Positions 25,963-35,719 of a DNA stretch of 64,000 bases are shown here, piece after piece. Below the pieces are notes generated by a model. That model did no database searches. It saw only the letters and a list, made by a program, of their open reading frames with translations, and was not told the origin of the DNA. The position numbers were made by a program, and so were the translations under genes. Source of the stretch: Planococcus maritimus. Its GTDB lineage: Bacteria > Bacillota > Bacilli > Bacillales_A > Planococcaceae. The stretch spans positions 248,001-312,000 of the forward strand of contig NZ_LTZG01000001.1 in NCBI RefSeq assembly GCF_001592825.1. Direction: 5' to 3'. Each line of letters begins with the position of its first letter. Within the stretch, counting starts at the first letter, position 1.

Positions 25963-26907
25963 CTAGCGTATAGTTTTGGCCATTTGTTCAATTCGACGAT
26001 TTCGGTCAGTTTCCTGCCAGATACGCTTAATTTCTTCCAGATTGTTTTCCTGGCCAGCCCCTGAGCCCAACCAAAGAATCGGCATTTTGTTGCGGAAATA
26101 TGTAAATTGGCGCTTCGCGTACTTTCTCGAATTGCGTTTCAATTGAACAATGGCATCTTCAAGTGAATAAGCGCCGTCAAAATAGCCATACAACTCTTTA
26201 TAGCCGATTGCTTTAATGGATTGAACATCCCGCAGCCCGCTGTCATATAGGCCCTTAACTTCATCGAGCAAACCGCTGTCCATCATCTTGTCGACACGTT
26301 TGTCGATGCGTTCGTACAGTATGTCCCTCGGCACATCGAGGCCGATAATCAGCTCATCGTACATCGGCGACTGCGCTAAACTACCGTCTTCTTTTTCTTC
26401 ACCACTCATCAAGATTTCCAGCGCACGCAACACGCGGCGTGTATTGTTCGGGTGAATATCAATCGTCGGATCCAACGCCGTCAATTTACGATGCATCGCG
26501 TCTGGCCCGAATCGCTCAAGCTCCTCTTGCAGCGCCTGTCTCAATTGCTCGTCGACTTGCTGCTTTGGGAAGCGATAATCAAATAGTACCGATTGAACAT
26601 AAAGCCCAGTTCCGCCGACGATGATCGGCAACTTGCCGCGCTGCTGGATTTCTTTGATTTTGTCACGGACCAGCCGTTGATAATCAGCCACAGAAAACGA
26701 TTCGTCCGGGTCTAGAATGTCTAGCAAATGATGTGCAATGCCATCCATTTCATCCGAACGGATTTTAGCCGTTCCAATATCCATTCCCCGATAAACCTGC
26801 ATTGAATCCCCATTGATGATTTCCCCGTTAAACTGTTTGGCCAATTCGATGCTAAGTGCAGTCTTGCCAGAAGCTGTCGGGCCAACAATCGCAATCACTT
26901 CAACCAT
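25963..26907 (-). CDS. miaA: tRNA dimethylallyltransferase
   Basis: Transfers a dimethylallyl group to A37 of tRNAs that read UNN codons. The 314-residue protein has a P-loop GPTASGKT (residues 9-16), [17 protein letters not shown] (33-49) with the catalytic Asp and the GGTGLYV segment near 98. The start is uncertain: ATG at 26907 or 26913, both with only weak GGATTGG behind, both overlapping or abutting the stop of the upstream hydrolase gene, which suggests translational coupling. hfq follows, as in many bacteria. The partner miaB is not in this window. Confidence 0.95.
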   Translation of the reverse strand: MVEVIAIVGPTASGKTALSIELAKQFNGEIINGDSMQVYRGMDIGTAKIRSDEMDGIAHHLLDILDPDESFSVADYQRLVRDKIKEIQQRGKLPIIVGGTGLYVQSVLFDYRFPKQQVDEQLRQALQEELERFGPDAMHRKLTALDPTIDIHPNNTRRVLRALEILMSGEEKEDGSLAQSPMYDELIIGLDVPRDILYERIDKRVDKMMDSGLLDEVKGLYDSGLRDVQSIKAIGYKELYGYFDGAYSLEDAIVQLKRNSRKYAKRQFTYFRNKMPILWLGSGAGQENNLEEIKRIWQETDRNRRIEQMAKTIR

Positions 26908-27820
26908 ATTCATTAATCCAATCCATAATGACTTGCTGATAGGTTTCAGCATTCACTTCGTGCAGCACTTCGTGTCGGCCTTCTTCTGCTAAATAGACCT
27001 TCACGTTCTCGAGGCCTGCTTTATCGAATTGGGCAGCCGCTTGAAATACGCCGCTTCCTTTCGCACCGACGGGGTCCATTGATCCGCTGATGAATAACAC
27101 AGGGAGGTTTTTAGGGATTCGGGCAACTTCATCCATTTGGTGAATGATACCCAACCCTTGGAATAAGTCGACATAAAATTGATTGGCCATTTCAAATCCG
27201 CACCAAGGATCTGCTTCGTATTGTGCGACTGTTTCGGCTTTGCGGCTTAACCAGGAAAACTTGGACGGCTCATCCAGGAAATCCTTATTGTAACTGCCAA
27301 ATATCAATTTCCCGAGAATCGGGTTGATGGACGCCTTTCCTTTTAGCCTGCTAAAGCTCTTTGCAGCTGCGATGCCTGCAGACAGCGAAACTCCCGGGTG
27401 TCCGCCAGTGCCAGATAAAACGGCGCAGTCCACATCTTGCCCATAAAGTTGCAAATAACGCCTAGCGACAAATGACCCCATGGAATGCCCCAGCAATGTA
27501 AACGGCAGTTCACCGATTTCCGTTTGCATAGACTGAATGATTTCACGCGCATCTTCGACTACCCTCGAGAAGCCATCCGTTTCTGCGAAATACCCTGTCT
27601 CCCCGTTGCGCTCTGCCGTTTTCCCATGCCCTCTTTGATCATGGGTAGAGACGGTGAACCCTTGCCCGTTCAGCAATCCGATAAGATCTTCGTAGCGGCC
27701 GCTGTGCTCAGCCATTCCGTGGATGATGTGCACATGGCCTTTCGGCTTGTCCACTGTGTACAGACTGCAGTACAGTTCGTGTCCATCCGAAGTTTTTTTA
27801 TAGGAACTGGTCCTGTTCAT
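26900..27820 (-). CDS. alpha/beta hydrolase, monoacylglycerol lipase/lysophospholipase type
   Basis: Cytoplasmic serine hydrolase of the hydrolase_4 group. The 306-residue protein has the [10 protein letters not shown] oxyanion loop (34-43), nucleophile elbow LGHSMGSF near 110-117, acid in ISGSMDPVG near 250 and histidine in GRHEVLHE near 283-290. The exact lipid substrate is unknown. It lies downstream of mutL and its stop overlaps the miaA start region, so hydrolase and miaA appear coupled. In B. subtilis no such gene joins mutL and miaA; the arrangement is lineage-specific. Confidence 0.88.
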   Translation of the reverse strand: MNRTSSYKKTSDGHELYCSLYTVDKPKGHVHIIHGMAEHSGRYEDLIGLLNGQGFTVSTHDQRGHGKTAERNGETGYFAETDGFSRVVEDAREIIQSMQTEIGELPFTLLGHSMGSFVARRYLQLYGQDVDCAVLSGTGGHPGVSLSAGIAAAKSFSRLKGKASINPILGKLIFGSYNKDFLDEPSKFSWLSRKAETVAQYEADPWCGFEMANQFYVDLFQGLGIIHQMDEVARIPKNLPVLFISGSMDPVGAKGSGVFQAAAQFDKAGLENVKVYLAEEGRHEVLHEVNAETYQQVIMDWINEYG

Positions 27821-27899
27821 CGGTTCACATCCCTTCTATTAGTCTAATAATGAAGCGTCTTTTCCTATTCCCCGCGTACCCCTTAGATAACCACTGTAC

Positions 27900-29738
27900 T
27901 CAATTCATCACGCGCTTGAACATTTTTTCGATATCGTAAGTTTTGAAATGGATAATAACCGGACGGCCGTGAGGGCAAGTAAATGGCTGTTCTGCCAGCT
28001 TTAAGTCGGCCAACAAACGCTCCATATCGTGTTTTTGCAAAAAATGATTCGCTTTGATCGACCGTTTGCAACTCATCATAATGGCCGCATCTTCGCGCAA
28101 TTTTTTAATGTCGACTTTACGCTCAGATAATACTTGTTCAATCAAATCTTCAATGACTTCTTGCTCCACACCTTTTGGAAACCAGGTCGGGTATTCCCGG
28201 ACAATGAATGTGGTATCGCCAAACTCTTCGAGAAACACGCCGCTTTCTTCTAATGCAGCCAAATGCTCTTTTAAATGCAGCGCTTCGTCCCGGCTGTAAT
28301 GAAAGGTCAAAGGCAATAGCAGCGATTGGCGTTCATTGGAATCGATGTCGCCAACCTTGTCGCGGAAAAATTCATATTTGATGCGCTCTTGCGCTGCGTG
28401 CTGGTCGATCAAATAAAATCCGTCTGAGCTTTGAGCTACGATATACGTTCCATGAATTTGGCCGACCACTTCGAGCTCCGGAAATTGCGGGCTGTCATCT
28501 CGGTCTTGCAGGCTTACCGGTTCATCGTAAGGTCCCCGAACTTCTTCTACTGGTTCGCGCGCTGGTTCAATAACCGGTTCAACTTGCTTTTCCACATGGA
28601 AATCTTCTAGTCGTTCCTGTAACTGATCGTGCTTCCAATCCATCGTAGGCTTGTTCTCCGGCTCCCGCGGCATCTCTTCCGGGCGTTTCCACAAATCCAA
28701 TTGACGACTAGGGGCTTGCTTAATGGGCTTTGGCTTTTCGATGACAGGTGCGCGAACAGCGGTTTGAATCGCTCGACGAATCGTTTCGTGGACCAATTCG
28801 AGCAATTCTTTTTCTTTACTTAATCGAATTTGTTGTTTAGCTGGATGCACATTGACATCTGTCAAATACGGGTCCCCTTTAATATTCAAGACGACAATCG
28901 GCTGACGCTCAAGCGGCAAGAAAGTATGATAGGCCTTGTGCACCGTATTGACGATGGCGTAGTGCTTAACCCACCGACCATTAACAAATAACGAAATATA
29001 GTTTTTGTTGGCACGCGTGATTTCAGGCAGCGAGGCAAATCCTTCAATTTGATAATCGGCGGATTCTCCTTCAAACGCAATCATCTTTTTAGCGATAGCC
29101 ACTCCATAAATATCCGCCAGCACGCGGCGGATTTCCCCGCTTCCAGCCGTCTGAAGAAGCTGCTTGCCGTCATGGACAAGACGAAATGAAATCCCTGGAT
29201 AACTGAGCGCAAAGCGGTTCATCAAGTCGATCGTATGACCGAGTTCCGTCTGCAAGGTTTTCATATATTTTAACCTCGCTGGTGTATTAAAAAACAATTG
29301 ATTAATGCGGACATCTGTTCCTTGGCGCAATGCTCCTGCCCGTCGTTCAGTAAGCCGGCCGCCTTCCATTTCCAAATGCGTTCCTGAGGTTCCATCGGAA
29401 GTGTCCAGCACAACTTTCGACACGGAAGCGATACTCGCAAGCGCCTCTCCGCGAAAGCCGAGCGTACGGATGCGAAACAAATCGTGTTCGTTTTCGATTT
29501 TGCTCGTGGCATGTCTCGAAAAAGACAATAATGCATCTTCTTCATCCATTCCAGCGCCGTTATCGATAATGTGAATAGAGGTCAGCCCGGCTTCTTCGAG
29601 CAGTACTTCAATGGCTGTACTGCCGGCATCGATGGCGTTTTCCACCAATTCCTTAACGACAGAAGTTGGCCGTTCGACAACTTCCCCTGCTGCAATTTTA
29701 TTGGACAGCGGTTCGTCCATCAATCGGATTTTGCCCAT
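27900..29738 (-). CDS. mutL: DNA mismatch repair protein MutL
   Basis: Dimeric GHKL ATPase with endonuclease activity in methyl-independent mismatch repair. The 612-residue protein has N-terminal ATP motifs (ELVENAIDAG near 30-39, DNGAGM near 58, the TLGFRGEALASI loop near 91-102), a variable linker (about 340-420) and a C-terminal endonuclease domain with DQHAAQERIKYE at 445-456, the metal-binding DQHA-X2-E-X4-E motif, plus CPHGRP at 588-593. It lies five bases from mutS, so the two are coupled. Confidence 0.98.
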   Translation of the reverse strand: MGKIRLMDEPLSNKIAAGEVVERPTSVVKELVENAIDAGSTAIEVLLEEAGLTSIHIIDNGAGMDEEDALLSFSRHATSKIENEHDLFRIRTLGFRGEALASIASVSKVVLDTSDGTSGTHLEMEGGRLTERRAGALRQGTDVRINQLFFNTPARLKYMKTLQTELGHTIDLMNRFALSYPGISFRLVHDGKQLLQTAGSGEIRRVLADIYGVAIAKKMIAFEGESADYQIEGFASLPEITRANKNYISLFVNGRWVKHYAIVNTVHKAYHTFLPLERQPIVVLNIKGDPYLTDVNVHPAKQQIRLSKEKELLELVHETIRRAIQTAVRAPVIEKPKPIKQAPSRQLDLWKRPEEMPREPENKPTMDWKHDQLQERLEDFHVEKQVEPVIEPAREPVEEVRGPYDEPVSLQDRDDSPQFPELEVVGQIHGTYIVAQSSDGFYLIDQHAAQERIKYEFFRDKVGDIDSNERQSLLLPLTFHYSRDEALHLKEHLAALEESGVFLEEFGDTTFIVREYPTWFPKGVEQEVIEDLIEQVLSERKVDIKKLREDAAIMMSCKRSIKANHFLQKHDMERLLADLKLAEQPFTCPHGRPVIIHFKTYDIEKMFKRVMN

Positions 29739-29742
29739 AACA

Positions 29743-32268
29743 TCAGCCTCCCCCGCTTATTTTCTCCTGTAGATCGTTAATCATTTGTAGCGCCTCGAGC
29801 GGCGTCATGCGTGAAACGGATGCGTCTTTAATCGATTGCAGCACTTCTTCATTTACTGTGTCGCGTTCATCGAAAAATGATAATTGTTCTGCCTGCTGCT
29901 GCGTTTTGCGGTTATCCGCCTCGAAACTCAGCAATAGCTCGCGCGCACGGCGCAAGATCTCTTCCGGCAAATTGGCCAGTTCCGCTACGTGCACACCGTA
30001 GCTTTTATCCGCTGGCCCTCGCTTCACTTTGTGCAAAAACACTACTTTTCCAGACTGTTCCATGGCGGAAACGTGGACGTTGCTCAGATTCGAAAGCGTA
30101 TCTTCCAATGCCGTCAATTCATGATAATGCGTGGAGAATAGGGTATTAGCCCCGATATGTTCGTGAATGTATTCAATCATCGACTGCGCTAGCGCCATGC
30201 CGTCATACGTCGAGGTGCCGCGCCCAATTTCGTCGAACAACAGCAAACTGCGTTCGGTCGCGTGGGTGATGGCGTATTGCGACTCCATCATTTCTACCAT
30301 AAATGTACTTTGCCCGGAAACGAGATCGTCCGCCGCTCCGATGCGCGTAAAAATCTGGTCAACAATTGGCAGGTCTGCAGAAGCTGCCGGAACATAACTG
30401 CCGATTTGCGCCAAAACAATCGTCAAGGCCACTTGGCGCATATAAGTGCTTTTCCCGGACATGTTCGGGCCTGTGATCAATAACATATTGCCATCGTCGC
30501 CAAGTTCACAATCGTTCGGTACGTAATGCTGTTTATTGAGCATTTTCTCAACGACCGGATGACGACCCTCACGAATGGAGATCTTCCGGCTGTCATTAAA
30601 AGCAGGTTTAGTGAATCGGTATTTTTCGGCAACTTCCGAAAAACTGATATAGACATCGAGTGCACTGACCTCTGATGCCAATTGCTGAATGCGTGTAATG
30701 TACTCTTTGACTTGCTCGCGGACACTGACGAATAATTCATATTCCAGCGTCAAACTTTTCTCTTCAGCCGTTAAAATCAAGGTCTCTTTTTCTTTCAATT
30801 CTGGTGTAATATAACGTTCCGCATTGGCCAATGTTTGTTTTCTTTCATATCGTTCAAGGTCCGCCAAGTGCATATTGGCTTTAGAAATTTCAATATAATA
30901 GCCGAAAATTCGGTTATAGCCGATCTTCAAGGAACGGATCCCGGTTTTTGCGCGTTCTTTTTGCTCGAGTTCCGCAATCCAGTCTTTCCCGTTTCTTGAA
31001 GCGTCCCGGTATTCATCCAATTGTGCGTTAAATCCATCGCGGATGATGCCGCCTTCTTTTGCGGATAAAGGCGGGTTGTCGCTGATTGCCGACAGCAAGT
31101 CGCATACTTCCGGGCAAGGATCCAACCCGGTGCTGAATTGCTCGAGCGAAGCATGCCCCGCCCCCTCCAGCTCGCGCACGAGTAGTGGTATTTTGGCTAA
31201 AGAATTGCGCAACTGCGCCAAATCCCGCCCGCTCGCGCTGCCGAATGCGACGCGACCGGACAAACGCTCCAGATCATAGACTTCTTTCAATAATTGCTGC
31301 AATTCTACCCGCACGAAATAACGGTCCATCAACGCTTCGACCATTTGCTGGCGCGCTTCAATTGCAAAGCGGTCCGCCAAAGGCTGATGCAACCATTGCT
31401 TGAGTTTCCGGCTGCCCATCGCCGTGACCGTTTCGTCCAACAGCCATAATAAGGTACCTTTATTGTCTCCGCCACGAATCGATTCGATCAATTCCAAATT
31501 GCGTTTCGAATAATAATCAATGCCGAGGATCCGTGTATTTTCACGAAATGCAAACGGCTGGATATGGCCAAGTGATTGCTTTTGGGTCGCTGCGATATAG
31601 GCCAGCAATCGCTTGCCGCACATCTCCAATTCGCTTGGGCAATGGACAAACAACTCAGCTTGCGCTTCAAAAGGAGCTTCCATATGCTCGACCGATAAGA
31701 TCAATTGCTGGTCTTCTTCTGCCAGCAATAAGCGCAATTGTTCTGAAACGACCAGTTCGCGAATGTGTAAGGCTTGCAGTTCATTTAGCAATGCTTTTTC
31801 ATTGCCAGCTATGTAAGTCGCGGTTGATTCGCCGGTTGAGATATCTAAATAGGCCAGGCCGAAACCACCTTTCACTTCATCCGCCGCGGCGATGAAATTA
31901 TTCGCTTTGGCGTCGACACTTTTGCCTTCCGTATGCGTGCCGGGAGTGATGAGACGAACGACTTCACGCTTCACGACGCCCTTGGTCGTTTTCGGGTCTT
32001 CCACTTGTTCGCACACCGCCACTTTATGACCTTTTTGAATTAATTGATCGATATAGTTTTTCGCGGAATGATGCGGGACCCCGCACATCGGAATGCGGTC
32101 TTCTCCGTTGCCGCCACGACTTGTCAAAGTGATTTCTAAAAGTTGGGAGGCTTTGATGGCGTCATCGTAGAACATCTCGTAAAAATCGCCTAACCGGAAA
32201 AATAAGAATGCGTCTTGGTATTCGGATTTCACTTGCAAATATTGTTGAATCATTGGTGTCGGTGCCAT
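29743..32268 (-). CDS. mutS: DNA mismatch repair protein MutS
   Basis: Mismatch-recognition ATPase acting with MutL. The 841-residue protein has the mismatch-reading Phe-X-Glu at F29-E31 in GDFYEMF, connector and lever domains, and the ATPase with Walker A GPNMSGKSTYMRQ near 595-607, Walker B LLLFDEIGRGTSTYDG near 670-685 and the STHYHELT switch. The C-terminal tail is shorter than in some Bacillus forms but complete. cotE, which precedes mutS in B. subtilis, is absent; ricA precedes it here behind a terminator. Confidence 0.98.
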   Translation of the reverse strand: MAPTPMIQQYLQVKSEYQDAFLFFRLGDFYEMFYDDAIKASQLLEITLTSRGGNGEDRIPMCGVPHHSAKNYIDQLIQKGHKVAVCEQVEDPKTTKGVVKREVVRLITPGTHTEGKSVDAKANNFIAAADEVKGGFGLAYLDISTGESTATYIAGNEKALLNELQALHIRELVVSEQLRLLLAEEDQQLILSVEHMEAPFEAQAELFVHCPSELEMCGKRLLAYIAATQKQSLGHIQPFAFRENTRILGIDYYSKRNLELIESIRGGDNKGTLLWLLDETVTAMGSRKLKQWLHQPLADRFAIEARQQMVEALMDRYFVRVELQQLLKEVYDLERLSGRVAFGSASGRDLAQLRNSLAKIPLLVRELEGAGHASLEQFSTGLDPCPEVCDLLSAISDNPPLSAKEGGIIRDGFNAQLDEYRDASRNGKDWIAELEQKERAKTGIRSLKIGYNRIFGYYIEISKANMHLADLERYERKQTLANAERYITPELKEKETLILTAEEKSLTLEYELFVSVREQVKEYITRIQQLASEVSALDVYISFSEVAEKYRFTKPAFNDSRKISIREGRHPVVEKMLNKQHYVPNDCELGDDGNMLLITGPNMSGKSTYMRQVALTIVLAQIGSYVPAASADLPIVDQIFTRIGAADDLVSGQSTFMVEMMESQYAITHATERSLLLFDEIGRGTSTYDGMALAQSMIEYIHEHIGANTLFSTHYHELTALEDTLSNLSNVHVSAMEQSGKVVFLHKVKRGPADKSYGVHVAELANLPEEILRRARELLLSFEADNRKTQQQAEQLSFFDERDTVNEEVLQSIKDASVSRMTPLEALQMINDLQEKISGGG

Positions 32269-32334
32269 TGTTTACCCTCTCTCATTCAATCAATTGTACG
32301 TTCCCCCATTATAACAAACTCGCAGGCAGAAACG

Positions 32335-32368
32335 AAAAAACTGAAAGAGCTGGGCTCTTTCAGTTTTT
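32335..32368. terminator. terminator after ricA
   Basis: AAAAACTGAAAGAG pairs with CTCTTTCAGTTTTT around CTGGG. It ends ricA transcription before mutS. Confidence 0.9.
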
Positions 32369-32403
32369 ATCATGTCACTGCGCAATTCATTTTGCGTGGT
32401 GGG

Positions 32404-32844
32404 TTATGAGCAGCCTCCGCCGCCATCGTTTCTTACTTTGGATCCGGTTTCGCCACGCAATAAGTCGCCACCGGTATCGGTGATGATATTGTTCGTCACT
32501 TGGTTGGCAATCGCCGTTGATACCATCTGCAAGAGCGAATTGACGTCGCTTTGCGATTGCTTGAATTCCTGTACGATCGGCACAGCATCGATTTCTTCTT
32601 CGATTTTCTGGATTTTCTTCTCGATCAAGTCAAGTGCGCGTTCTTTCCCGTAATGCTGGAAGTTGACCGCTTGTTTTTGAAGGCTTTTCAAGCTGGCAAT
32701 TTTTTCGCGGATTTGCTGGTTTTCATTGATTTGCGCTTCTGCGCGCTTGAAGAAATCGACTTCTTCTGTTTCCGCGATCATGTTCGCTACTTCTCGCGCT
32801 TTATCGACGATTTGCTGTTTTGTATAAGTCATTTCCTTAGACAC
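32404..32844 (-). CDS. ricA: RicA (YmcA) family RNA-processing regulator
   Basis: Subunit of the RicA-RicF-RicT (YmcA-YlbF-YaaT) complex, which in B. subtilis carries [4Fe-4S] clusters, promotes RNase Y-dependent processing and affects competence, biofilm and sporulation. The product (about 146 residues) is helical, with ETEEVDFFKRAEAQINEN near 21-38 and VQEFKQSQSDVNSLLQ further on, and keeps the C-terminal cysteine in GGGGCS. GTG at 32844 is preferred (AGGA five bases upstream) over ATG at 32832, whose AAGGA is too close. miaB, normally upstream, is absent. rny, the partner nuclease, lies nearby. Confidence 0.9.
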   Translation of the reverse strand: MSKEMTYTKQQIVDKAREVANMIAETEEVDFFKRAEAQINENQQIREKIASLKSLQKQAVNFQHYGKERALDLIEKKIQKIEEEIDAVPIVQEFKQSQSDVNSLLQMVSTAIANQVTNNIITDTGGDLLRGETGSKVRNDGGGGCS

Positions 32845-32926
32845 CCATTTCCTGGTCCAGTGCCATAATCCGGCATCAGACGCTGTATTTTGATTTTCTT
32901 TATCTGTCAGAACCTGTTCGCTTACG

Positions 32927-32956
32927 ATTGTACAGTGAACTCGATAAACCCGACAA
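32927..32956 (-). promoter_or_regulatory. proximal sigma-A promoter candidate of ricA
   Basis: Minus strand -35 TTGTCG (32951-32956), 18-base spacer, -10 TACAAT (32927-32932). Confidence 0.45.
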
Positions 32957-32996
32957 CCATTTTGTCTCAAAGCCGGGAGTTTGTTCATCTTTACTC

Positions 32997-33026
32997 ATTA
33001 TACTGAACGGATAGGGCTCGATACAA
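32997..33026 (-). promoter_or_regulatory. distal sigma-A promoter candidate of ricA
   Basis: Minus strand -35 TTGTAT (33021-33026), 18-base spacer, -10 TATAAT (32997-33002, consensus). It lies about 150 bases upstream of ricA, downstream of ymdB. Confidence 0.6.
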
Positions 33027-33065
33027 GCTGTCTGGGCAATTGTCGCTAATTCGACAAGGTCTGGC

Positions 33066-33863
33066 TCACGCTTGGAAAGGATAATCTTCGTTGATGTAAA
33101 TTCTCTCACAGCTTAGGGCTTTGCCTGTATTGTCATCGATTTCCGTGAAAAACCCGCTGACGACTGAACGGCCTGATTTCGGCACTTCAAAGCGCGTCGG
33201 CATATTGGTCTTGAAACGATACAACACAGAGTCACGCTTCATACCTAAGATTTCATCGTACGGTCCTGTCATACCAACATCTGAGATATACGCTGTCCCG
33301 CCTGGCAGCACTCTCGCATCCGCCGTCTGAACGTGGGTGTGCGTCCCGACAACAGCAGATGCACGGCCATCCAAATGCCAACCCATCGCAATTTTCTCAC
33401 TTGTCGCTTCGGCATGGAAGTCGACAAAGACGAGCGGCGATACTTGCTTGGCTTCTGCGATCAATTCATCTGCCATCTTAAATGGGTCGTCATGTGCCGG
33501 CAAGAAGACACGGCCATGCAAATTGATGACCGATAAGGTTTTGCCGTTTTTCGTCACGGTTGCCATGCCCCGACCGGGAGCTTCCTCAGAAAAGTTCGCC
33601 GGGCGAATCAGGTAATCCACGTCGTCGATAAAGTCGAAAATCTCTTTTTGGTCCCATGTGTGGTTGCCCATCGTTACCATGTCGACCCCCATGAACAGCA
33701 AGTCTTGGTAGATCGATTTGGTAATCCCTCTCCCTGCCGCTGCATTTTCGCCGTTCGCAATGACGACATCCGGCGCATATTTACGTTTCAATCTCGGCAA
33801 ATACGATTCCAGCGCTTCTCTTCCCATGGACCCAACAATGTCCCCGATAAATAAAATTTTCAT
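33066..33863 (-). CDS. ymdB: 2',3'-cyclic-nucleotide phosphodiesterase YmdB
   Basis: Binuclear metallophosphoesterase of the TIGR00282 family; in B. subtilis it hydrolyses cyclic mononucleotides and affects motility, biofilm and RNA levels. The 265-residue protein has D8 (IGDIVG), GENAAAG near 38-44, GNHTWDQ near 67-73, DFHAEATSEK near 148-157 and the THTHVQTAD segment near 174-182, together the metal and phosphate ligands. ATG at 33863 follows AAAGGTG at five bases. It lies downstream of rny as in B. subtilis, but spoVS, tdh and kbl that follow there are absent. Confidence 0.95.
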   Translation of the reverse strand: MKILFIGDIVGSMGREALESYLPRLKRKYAPDVVIANGENAAAGRGITKSIYQDLLFMGVDMVTMGNHTWDQKEIFDFIDDVDYLIRPANFSEEAPGRGMATVTKNGKTLSVINLHGRVFLPAHDDPFKMADELIAEAKQVSPLVFVDFHAEATSEKIAMGWHLDGRASAVVGTHTHVQTADARVLPGGTAYISDVGMTGPYDEILGMKRDSVLYRFKTNMPTRFEVPKSGRSVVSGFFTEIDDNTGKALSCERIYINEDYPFQA

Positions 33864-33884
33864 GCAATCACCTTTCTCCATAAG

Positions 33885-33926
33885 AAAAAGGCTTCTTTGA
33901 ATGGATATTCAACGAAGCCTTTTTCG
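33885..33926 (-). terminator. terminator between rny and ymdB
   Basis: AAAAAGGCTTC pairs with GAAGCCTTTTT around an 18-base loop; T-tract on the minus strand, just after the rny stop. Confidence 0.75.
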
Positions 33927-33930
33927 TTTT

Positions 33931-35490
33931 TTATTTTGCGTATTCAACGGCTCGCGTTTCGCGGATGACCGTCACTTTGATATGTCCTGGATAATCCAGC
34001 TCTTCTTCGATGCGCTTGCGAATATCGCGCGCGAGGCGATGAGCTGTCATATCATCGATCTGTTCCGGGCGAACCATGATCCGGATCTCACGTCCTGCTT
34101 GGATGGCGAATGACTTCTCGACGCCTTCGTAAGACTCTGAAATCTCTTCCAGCTTTTCAAGCCGGCGGATGTAGTTCTCGAGCGTTTCGCTTCTGGCACC
34201 TGGACGGGCAGCGGAAAGTGCATCTGCTGCGGCGACGATGACCGAAATGACCGAAGTCGCTTCCGTATCCCCATGGTGAGAGGCGATGCTGTTAATGACA
34301 ACTGGGTGTTCTTTGTATTTCGTTCCAAGTTCAACACCGATCTCCACGTGGCTGCCTTCGACTTCATGGTCGATAGCTTTACCAATATCATGGAGAAGCC
34401 CTGCGCGTCTTGCCAGGGTTACATCTTCCCCAAGCTCTGCTGCCATAAGGCCTGACAGGAACGCCACTTCAACAGAGTGTTTCAGGACGTTCTGCCCGTA
34501 ACTTGTACGGTAGCGGAGTCGACCGAGTATTTTGATCAAGTCTGGATGCAAGTTATGTACACCTACGTCAAATGTGGTTTGTTCCCCAATTTCACGAATT
34601 TGCTCATCGACTTCACGTCTGGACTTCTCGACCATTTCCTCGATTCTCGCTGGATGGATGCGCCCGTCAGACACCAATTTCTCAAGTGCCAGACGCGCTG
34701 TTTCACGGCGGATCGGATCAAATCCGGAAAGAATGACCGCTTCAGGCGTATCATCAATAATTAAATCGATGCCTGTCAAGGTTTCGAGCGTGCGGATGTT
34801 TCGTCCTTCGCGCCCGATGATGCGGCCTTTCATCTCATCATTCGGTAAATTGACTACTGACACGGTCGTTTCCGCTACATGGTCTGCAGCAAAACGCTGC
34901 ATTGCCAATGACAAGATGTTCTTCGCTTTTTTGTCCGATTCTTCTTTGGCGCGGGCTTCTGATTCTTTGACCATGACTGCGATATCTGTCGACAGCTCAT
35001 TCTCCACTTGCTCGAGGATGATGCTTTTCGCTTCTTCGCGTGTCAAAGAGGAAATCCGTTCCATTTCGGTCTGTTGCTGCTGAACCAATTCCTCAGCTTT
35101 GCTTCCCATCTGTTCAATATGCTGTTGTTTTTCGGCAAGTGCCTGATCCTTACGTTCAAGGCCGGCCTCGCGTTTGTTTAATGCATCATCCTTGCGATCC
35201 AAATTTTCTTCTCTTTGCAATAACCGATTTTCATGTTTTTGCATTTCCGATCGGCGTTCGCGAATTTCAGATTCAGCTTCAGTACGCAATTTATGATTTT
35301 CGTCTTTCGCTTCCAGCAAGGCTTCTTTTTTCAGCGCCTCTGCTTCCCGTTTTGCATCTTCGACCACTTGCTCTGCGGAATGTTTGGCTCCTGCCATTTT
35401 GGAATCGTTTGCCTTTTTCAATGCAAAATACCCAACAACTACACCGACGATGATACCAAGCAAAGCGAAGATGAACTCAGTAATACCCAT
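33931..35490 (-). CDS. rny: ribonuclease Y
   Basis: Membrane-anchored endonuclease that starts mRNA decay. The 519-residue protein has an N-terminal span (about residues 5-24), a long charged coiled coil (about 30-190), a KH RNA-binding domain (about 210-270, [20 protein letters not shown]) and an HD domain with [12 protein letters not shown] near 367-378. Length is that of the family (about 520). It is followed by ymdB. A palindrome with T-rich surroundings lies about 95 bases upstream. Confidence 0.97.
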   Translation of the reverse strand: MGITEFIFALLGIIVGVVVGYFALKKANDSKMAGAKHSAEQVVEDAKREAEALKKEALLEAKDENHKLRTEAESEIRERRSEMQKHENRLLQREENLDRKDDALNKREAGLERKDQALAEKQQHIEQMGSKAEELVQQQQTEMERISSLTREEAKSIILEQVENELSTDIAVMVKESEARAKEESDKKAKNILSLAMQRFAADHVAETTVSVVNLPNDEMKGRIIGREGRNIRTLETLTGIDLIIDDTPEAVILSGFDPIRRETARLALEKLVSDGRIHPARIEEMVEKSRREVDEQIREIGEQTTFDVGVHNLHPDLIKILGRLRYRTSYGQNVLKHSVEVAFLSGLMAAELGEDVTLARRAGLLHDIGKAIDHEVEGSHVEIGVELGTKYKEHPVVINSIASHHGDTEATSVISVIVAAADALSAARPGARSETLENYIRRLEKLEEISESYEGVEKSFAIQAGREIRIMVRPEQIDDMTAHRLARDIRKRIEEELDYPGHIKVTVIRETRAVEYAK

Positions 35491-35585
35491 TCGGACACCT
35501 CCTCTTGCTATTGATTTTTTACATTTTCAAAGGATGAATCGATACATTCTTTGTCTTTCATCATTCGTTTAAAAATTAGTAAATA

Positions 35586-35603
35586 ATACAATTTTAATTG
35601 TAT
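35586..35603. promoter_or_regulatory. palindrome upstream of rny
   Basis: ATACAATT TT AATTGTAT: two perfect 8-base inverted arms around TT, about 100 bases upstream of the rny start, beyond the recA terminator. It could be an operator or part of a promoter region; no known consensus is matched with confidence. Confidence 0.3.
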
Positions 35604-35653
35604 AGATGGACCTATGCGCTGTCAACCCTGCCAAGCCGGCGCCCCTTGCTTGT

Positions 35654-35687
35654 AAAAAGACTGCGAAGCATTCGCTTCGCAGTCTTT
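35654..35687. terminator. terminator after recA
   Basis: AAAGACTGCGAAGC pairs with GCTTCGCAGTCTTT around ATTC, with an A-run that becomes a T-tract on the minus strand. Confidence 0.9.
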
Positions 35688-35719
35688 ACCGAAAGTCATT
35701 ATAAAGTTCCAGGAAGAAC

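Noticed and set aside
32900-33109. 69-residue minus-strand reading frame between ymdB and ricA
   Set aside because: Starts inside ymdB in another frame, has no ribosome site, and the region holds promoter-like sequences for ricA.
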